Origin: Isoetes taiwanensis
Lineage: Eukaryota; Streptophyta; Lycopodiopsida; Isoetales; Isoetaceae
Reading direction: 5' to 3'
Length of the DNA: 64,000 nt
Assembly (NCBI GenBank): GCA_021234155.1
Contig: JAJEKV010000059.1
Location: forward strand, 5,813,215 to 5,877,214
Position 1 is the stretch's first letter; each line of letters opens with the position of its first letter. Position numbers and translations under genes: made by a program. Below the pieces are notes generated by a model that searched no databases, was not told where the DNA came from, and saw only the letters and a list, made by a program, of their open reading frames with translations. Shown in pieces: positions 58,351 to 64,000 of this stretch.

Positions 58351-60185
58351 GGTTGAAGAGAAGAAAAATTTATGGAAAGAAAAGAGATAGGAAAGAAAAT
58401 CGAGAATCGTGAGAAAAAAATCAGAAAACTGTAATAATTTGATGGATGGTTTTCGATTCTCGCTCCAATCATTTGTTAAAATGTCGCCCTTGCATGTGAA
58501 TGAAGGAAACGTGTCGCGCGACCACGTGGGCAGTGGAATCCATGCGCGGCGAGCTCAACCCGCATATGCCCACCCCAAAACGGCGTGACGCCAGCTGGCT
58601 GGAGGGGCGCGGCACCGCCACGATCTCGATCAGTATTTGCTCCAAATAGTATCCATGTGACTCGCCTTGAGCCTTACGATTGAAGTATTTTTGGGATAAC
58701 TATTTTTGAAGTATTTTGGGATGCTGGGAAGTAGCACCAAAAAACATGGAACCGTGCCAAAAAGCTGCACGGCAATAAGCGAAAAGAATAGGATGATTCC
58801 CAACCGGATTAAGACAAAGCAATAGGAGGTGCCATCTTACGGCATCACGCATTTCCCATCGCCCGACATCTTCTCGCTTCTGTGATTCCGGCTTCATAAC
58901 TTCTTTGTGGAGTTCTATTCATTTCTTAATTGCAGAAAAAACACATCAGGATGAATGCCTTCAGCATTCTTACTTGCCATAATTAGTAGCTCCAGACGCC
59001 TGATATTGGTTGCACGAGCAAAATCGCCATGGCTGTCGGCGAACAGAAAACGTGTCCTCTTGTGTCTACCGTCCAAGTTTTGTCCTTATCTAATCCATGT
59101 AAGTCCGTTTGCTTGCACCGGAAGAAAACAAAAAAGTCCATACATGTCGACTTCGCGTGAAGCAGAACCCAGAAAAAATAGGATTGAAAAAAAAAGGGGC
59201 AAAAAGGGATGTATGATTTTTGAGAGAGCAAGATATTTATCACTACCTATGTAAAAGCGGTTTATTTTGTTCTTAGAAATTGGATGTCTAATATTTCTGG
59301 GCTAAGAAGAGCCCACAGCTTGACACGTACATTATTTTCGATTTTCTTAAATAAAAAAGAAAATTCTTTCTTGCTTTTCAAGCAATCCCTGGCTCACTGG
59401 CTATTTGCACGTTGGGCATAGCTAGAAGCCCTTCTCAAGCCAGAGTATTCCACTTCCGGCAGATAAACCATGATAGGAAGAATGAAGAAGAATTGATCAA
59501 AGAATTTCGGAAAAAAGGAGGGGCGGGATGAGCATAGTGCGTAAGACATTAACAATCGCGGAGGCATCGGGGGTAATGAAGCAAAGCGGTAGAGGCGCCG
59601 CGAAGGGGCATGCAGTGCGCCCTTACTTAGTGAACAACAAACACAACATCTATTTTTTTCTGTTATTTGGTCTGTCGAAGATTGGGCTAAATGAACCTCC
59701 TCGCCATGGCGGTTGAGAACAGTGACTAAAAATGCCTTTCAACTCCGGTTGAAACATTTGGTTCAGCGCCATCCAATTCATCTCTAAATCCGGCTCCAAA
59801 AAAGGTCCGGTCAATTGCCCAATCAGCGGTGGCTCGATAAGCCACATCCAAAACGATTCCTTTGCACATAAACTCATAAACTGATTCGCAACTTTTTCCG
59901 ATTAATAGCGCAAAAAATTGTGGGTATTGAAGAGCTCTGGTCCTGTCGTTTACTAAGTAACGGGGGGCGAATGTCGATTTCTTGAGCCAACAAAGTTGAG
60001 AATATATAAAAAAAGGATCCGGATAAAGCAACAGTAGATTGTGTGATCATAAGAATTGTGTTCAATAATGAAGCAAAGCTGGTTTTGGTTTGTGATTTTT
60101 TTACACAACGTTAGTCTTTTTTCTATCACGTCTGAACCGGCATTGGGCTTGAGCGGATCCGGCCGAGATGTGTCTGCGCGGCTAC
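58351..60185. other. GC-richer DNA with no assigned gene
   Basis: 58480-58640 is GC-rich and promoter-like. Around 59390-60070 composition is about 48% GC by eye, and a minus-strand frame (TADWAIDRTFFGAGFRDELDG, 59726-60031) reads protein-like. It might be organelle-derived or ex-coding, but I cannot identify it. Confidence 0.3.
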
Positions 60186-60279
60186 AAGCCATAGGAACCA
60201 CAAACCGTGGGCAAGTCATAGGAACCACAAAGCGTGGTGCACAAGCCATAGGAACCATTAAAGCGTGGGCAAGTCGCAA

Positions 60280-60960
60280 TCTTCGAAGCCTCCCTTGCTA
60301 GGTGCCCACTTAGTTGCGATTAATTGGCCCATGGAGTTGAGCCTCACAAAAGTTGCATATGAAAAAGTATTTGAACTTTCAAGTCCCATTATCTCGGTTA
60401 TGCTATCCGCCCAACTTGACAATGTGTACAATTAAGGAAGTTGTTACGTGTCATGATCCAAATCAAAGCGGAGTTCGAGAAAGTCTTGTGTCATTGCAAC
60501 AGAAGACTAGATAATTTTTGAAGAAGCCGTAATTCCATTTTTTATAGATTTGATCCCCATATAGAGCTACAAGCATACTCTCTTGCATTTGTAGGCTATA
60601 ACTCCCTTTGAAACAACTTCATGCCCCCGCTTTTAGAACACGGGTGCGGACCATAGTATCTGTGGGATTGTCAAAGCTTTGCCATATCTTATGAGAATTA
60701 TTGTCCCAAAGGATAAGGTTTCCTCCGTAACGAGATGCTTAACCGTTGTACTTCATAACCCTTTGTCCGAGTAGACCATGCTTCCGGTTCCATCATCATC
60801 TGACCGCGAGGGTTTCCATCCGTACTAATCCTCAAAAATCCCTTCTCGATAGCAATATACGAGAAGAATTGGCGGTCCCATTAACAATCTCAAGATTATG
60901 GGTAAATAGACTCCATTAAATTTCTCTATGCAAGGGCACTTCACTTTTCTTTCCACAAAA
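60280..60960 (-). pseudogene. G-type lectin receptor-like fragment, second copy
   Basis: Same minus-strand bulb-lectin and S-locus sequence as 38432-39197, but broken into pieces by many more frameshifts, nearly all at positions where copy 1 has CAG or CTG. No usable frame remains as sequenced. Confidence 0.75.
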
Positions 60961-61947
60961 GCTTAAGCGGGGTTCAAGAACATTTCTTCAATCAAAGAGA
61001 CTTCCATATTTGTATCGTAATTTTATTTAACGGAATCAACATTTGAGTGTAAACTCACCTTCATGAATTTATAAACTCGTTTCAACTGTTGACTAAACTC
61101 GTAATTGTATTTAACATCTTCAACACCTAATCGTGAACTTCGGCTTCTAAGATGCATCGAAAAATTACCTTCCCAAAGCATCCCAAATTGCAAAGATGAA
61201 GTCAAAACAACGTTGAAGGTAAACAAGTTGTTGAAGATCCACAAAACTCAAAGTGTTTTTAATCATTATATGCACCAACTCTCCAGTAAACAAAGAAAAT
61301 AGCCCATCCGTCGAATATTGCGTAAAAGATCCGGATTTTGCCGAATATTGCAGCCTCAAAATGAAATATCAAATACTCTTCAACAAATGGTGCAAACACA
61401 TGTGGAACAAAGGATGAATTGCCTACATCATTCAACAAACCGCATATAATCGAAGCTAGAACACAAGAGAACAATAACAAATCAATAGGGAGCTCTGCAT
61501 GAAGGAGATGTCATCCAAGTCAATATACATAAGATTGCCTATATCCGCCATACTAAGTTGCAAGTCCAAAATAGAAAACATGGCAATCAATGCCATCTTC
61601 CATCTGCGAAAAAGAAGAGGATGCGAATAAGTGTCAAGGTGTCCCAAGGTTGCCCTGTTGGTGCATGATTTGACCTTGCATCTAGAACCTTTCAAGAGGA
61701 CTGATGCCAGGTTCGCAGAGCTGCTTCCATAATATATTCAAGGAATATTTCAAAAAAACATGCATTTCAAACCTCTTTGGGAATTGAACCCAAATTCAAC
61801 CAAAAAGTCTTGCTTTTTTTCTTTTTCCATCATTTATATATCTCAACTACATCAATTTAGATGTTGAATCCTCAAAGTATGTGGAAACATACAATCCTTA
61901 CAAATTAATGAACATTCTCCCGATATCCCACCTTCTTATCAGATCCT

Positions 61948-62175
61948 TTAAGAAATAAAAAATGTGAAAATCCATTGAGGGACTCCAGAACCTTGAGATT
62001 CTAGAAGTGTCCATCCCTTCCACATCCAAGATTTTTTTGTCTTTGCCATTCCGAGATCCACACTTAATCGCATAGAATCAGCCCTAATGACATGTTCTTC
62101 CACGTGTTTCCAACACCATTCACCATTTTCCCATTGCTTCTTATGTCGTTGAATAAAGAAATTGCAATAAAGCAT
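61948..62175 (-). pseudogene. Second copy of the unknown exon
   Basis: Copy of 40097-40420. WENGEWCWKHVEEHVIRADS is kept, then the frame shifts. Confidence 0.5.
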
Positions 62176-62591
62176 CTGCTTTGGTACTTCAGATCCGAGA
62201 ATTTATATCTTGTCAAGATTTATATAACATGTTGCAAAATAAAAGAGTTTACTTACTTAAAATGAAGGCACAGGTCTACTTGGCAGACTAGTTAAATTGC
62301 CCTCGTTTCATGAATTCACTTTCCCCATTCACCCAAGAATAGGGGTTTAAAGATGCGCCACTAACATTTCTTTAAATGTATAGGTCTGTGATAACCCTTC
62401 AATATGACTTCTTTAAACATGAAGCCGCAAATACACTTAAGGGGACCGAAAGCTACAGCCACCTCGAACACCACCTCTCTCAGTCATTGTCTTTCCTACT
62501 TCCCTTGTGAGTAGGCAACGATAAGCAGAAACAATGTGCATGTCACTAATACCACTGCACAAAGTAAGTAATGTAGGTGCATCTACAAGGG

Positions 62592-63086
62592 CTAACTTTT
62601 CCTATATTGCCACTTGGTATTGTGTAATGATACTTGTGAAACCGCATTACCTCTATCCTTAGGCTTAACATTAGGATACAACAAATTGCCAACAACATGA
62701 TGATGGACCTCCAGTACACTTGTTACGCTTTGAGCTGGAGTTTTGTCCCTAAACTCAGAAGAACAGATACAATTGGCATCTAACTTTGGAAAACTTGGAC
62801 TGTTTGCAATACCTTGAGTCATCATATCTTGGGGTCCATAAGCATGTTCAATTACAAGCTCATCTACGCATCTACCACCTTCCCTAAGCACAAATCCTAC
62901 AACACGTGCCTTCCAATGTGCGGACAAATCATTAAGCTTTCTCTTTTTCACTGCGAATTTGCCACGCTGGCTTGGTCTGATTGTCACCCAAGATCCCAGA
63001 GATATATGCATATCAGTCCATTTACCACTATCATCTGTTGTATTTCTCAAGATAATTTGACTAACTTCAGACCGTTTTCCAGCCAT
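62592..63086 (-). CDS. Second copy of the conserved unknown protein
   Basis: Copy of 40704-41342. It starts MAGKRSEVSQIILRNTTDDS and is intact for about 140 codons with few conservative changes, then diverges by frameshift near 62650-62680 and ends early. Unknown function. Confidence 0.5.
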   Translation of the reverse strand: MAGKRSEVSQIILRNTTDDSGKWTDMHISLGSWVTIRPSQRGKFAVKKRKLNDLSAHWKARVVGFVLREGGRCVDELVIEHAYGPQDMMTQGIANSPSFPKLDANCICSSEFRDKTPAQSVTSVLEVHHHVVGNLLYPNVKPKDRGNAVSQVSLHNTKWQYRKS

Positions 63087-64000
63087 AGTTCACTAGCATG
63101 AAGATAATCTGTTCCCCGCAATTCAAAAGTTCCTAAACTGGTCGAATAACAATCATACCAAGATCTTCTATGGAACTGCTGTGGTGATCAAAAAGAATCA
63201 TACCATGGTCTTGAAGACATCCTATGCATGGCATGAAAATCATTAGATCTCATGGATCCAAGCAGTCACTTGCAGTTTTACTATGTCTTTCTAACTAGAA
63301 TAGCATATAACCTCAGCCTTGCATAAACCCATATCCTACAACAAAGAATCACAGTTGCAAAGTCTTCTTAATTTCTACCTAACAAAAAGATGGACTAAAT
63401 CAAACATGTACTTTCTTCACTTAATCCTACGTTTACCCCTATTTATCCTACTTCCTGAAGAATCATCATAACAAAAATTCAAAGACTTACCAGAGCTTTG
63501 TCCAATAAACTCCATGGCTTTGACTGTGTCACTATGGTTGGCCAGAGATTCCATAATATCCTTAACAACAAGCCATAAAGAAGACATCAATGGCAAAAGA
63601 AGTCTTTATCCCTCCAGAATTGAAGCAAGTTGTTGCACAAAGGCTTAATCATGATATTCTCATATTCATGAACTGAGTTATCTGGTATCATAGTCCAAGT
63701 TTTTCATGATGTTCCAGAACTATGCATGACCATTTATTTGATTAAATAAAGATTTTAAGTGCTACGTTAGACTTAAAGGACTACTTAAACAATCAAATAC
63801 ATGATACTTTTCTAATTGGGGCTCAGGTCGAAAAAGCAATTGAATAATGTCATATAGCATGTAATTACAAGACATGAGAATGTGGCCAAGGAAGAAGACA
63901 AACCAAATAAAGAGAGCTTCAAGCCCGCTATCCGCGATGATCTTGCCAATTTTAACACCCCTTAAGAACGTGTCACAACTCCGGTTTTTCTCAAAACTAC

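Larger units (their letters stand above)
60186..64000. repeat. Segmental duplication, copy 2 (continues past the window)
   Basis: Collinear with 38485-42250. The left junction carries three tandem versions of CATAGGAACCACAAA-CGTGG (60190, 60219, 60249) where copy 1 has one. Many small differences from copy 1 lie at CAG/CTG. Confidence 0.92.

Noticed and set aside
38485-64000. CHG C-to-T deamination as the cause of the copy differences
   Set aside because: The changes include insertions and CAG to CGG/CGA or CTG to CTTTG, not mainly C-to-T or G-to-A transitions.

Overview
The window looks like nuclear DNA of a land plant with a large, transposon-packed genome. The evidence is plant-type gene remnants: a lysine/histidine-type amino-acid transporter exon, a Mn-type metal tolerance protein with plant splice sites, bulb-lectin/S-locus receptor domains and a PPR protein. 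These sit among Ty1/copia, L1, PIF/Harbinger and Helitron pieces with plant hallmarks. An intact piggyBac transposase is unusual for a plant and would fit a non-flowering lineage, but I cannot name the organism. I see no tRNA or rRNA genes, no bacterial features and no CRISPR array.

Layout. 0.5-11.2 kb: a probable nested piggyBac element. TTAA plus inverted termini lie at 488-510 and 11201-11216, a 2.7 kb open transposase frame at 1.2-3.9 kb, and a copia element without gag (4706-9403) is inserted in its 3' half beside ~370-bp repeats. 11.2-14.1 kb: an amino-acid transporter remnant. 14.1-19.3 kb: a 2.1-kb tandem array, almost three units. 19.6-21.3 kb: a decayed LINE reverse transcriptase (minus strand). 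23.7-25.6 kb: 1.8 kb of nearly pure pyrimidine. 26-32.6 kb: non-coding DNA with small duplications and Helitron-like 3' ends. 33.2-35.7 kb: a broken gene resembling a DDE-type transposase that I cannot assign to a family. 36.1-37.6 kb: a metal tolerance protein gene. 38.5-42.25 kb: a segment with a lectin-receptor fragment and an unknown gene, duplicated at 60.2 kb to the window end. 42.5-45.2 kb: an LTR end with primer-binding site, and SINE-like heads. 45.7-47.6 kb: an L1 3' end. 48.2 kb: a foldback/MITE. 49.8-53.8 kb: a Harbinger transposase split by an insert carrying PPR sequence. 57.2-58.4 kb: a helical DNA-binding-like gene on the minus strand.

The most striking observation cuts across the whole window. 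Wherever two copies of a repeat can be compared (copia LTRs, the 2.1-kb array, the 38/60-kb duplication), the differences cluster at CAG and CTG trinucleotides and recur in the same forms (CCAGAG to CCGAG, CTG to CTTTG, CAG to CGG/CGA). Some frameshifts in otherwise good genes, such as the metal tolerance protein, fall on the same sites. The simplest reading is a systematic sequencing or consensus error at methylated CHG sites, so several apparent pseudogenes may really be intact. All identifications come from reading the sequence and from family knowledge; no search was run.
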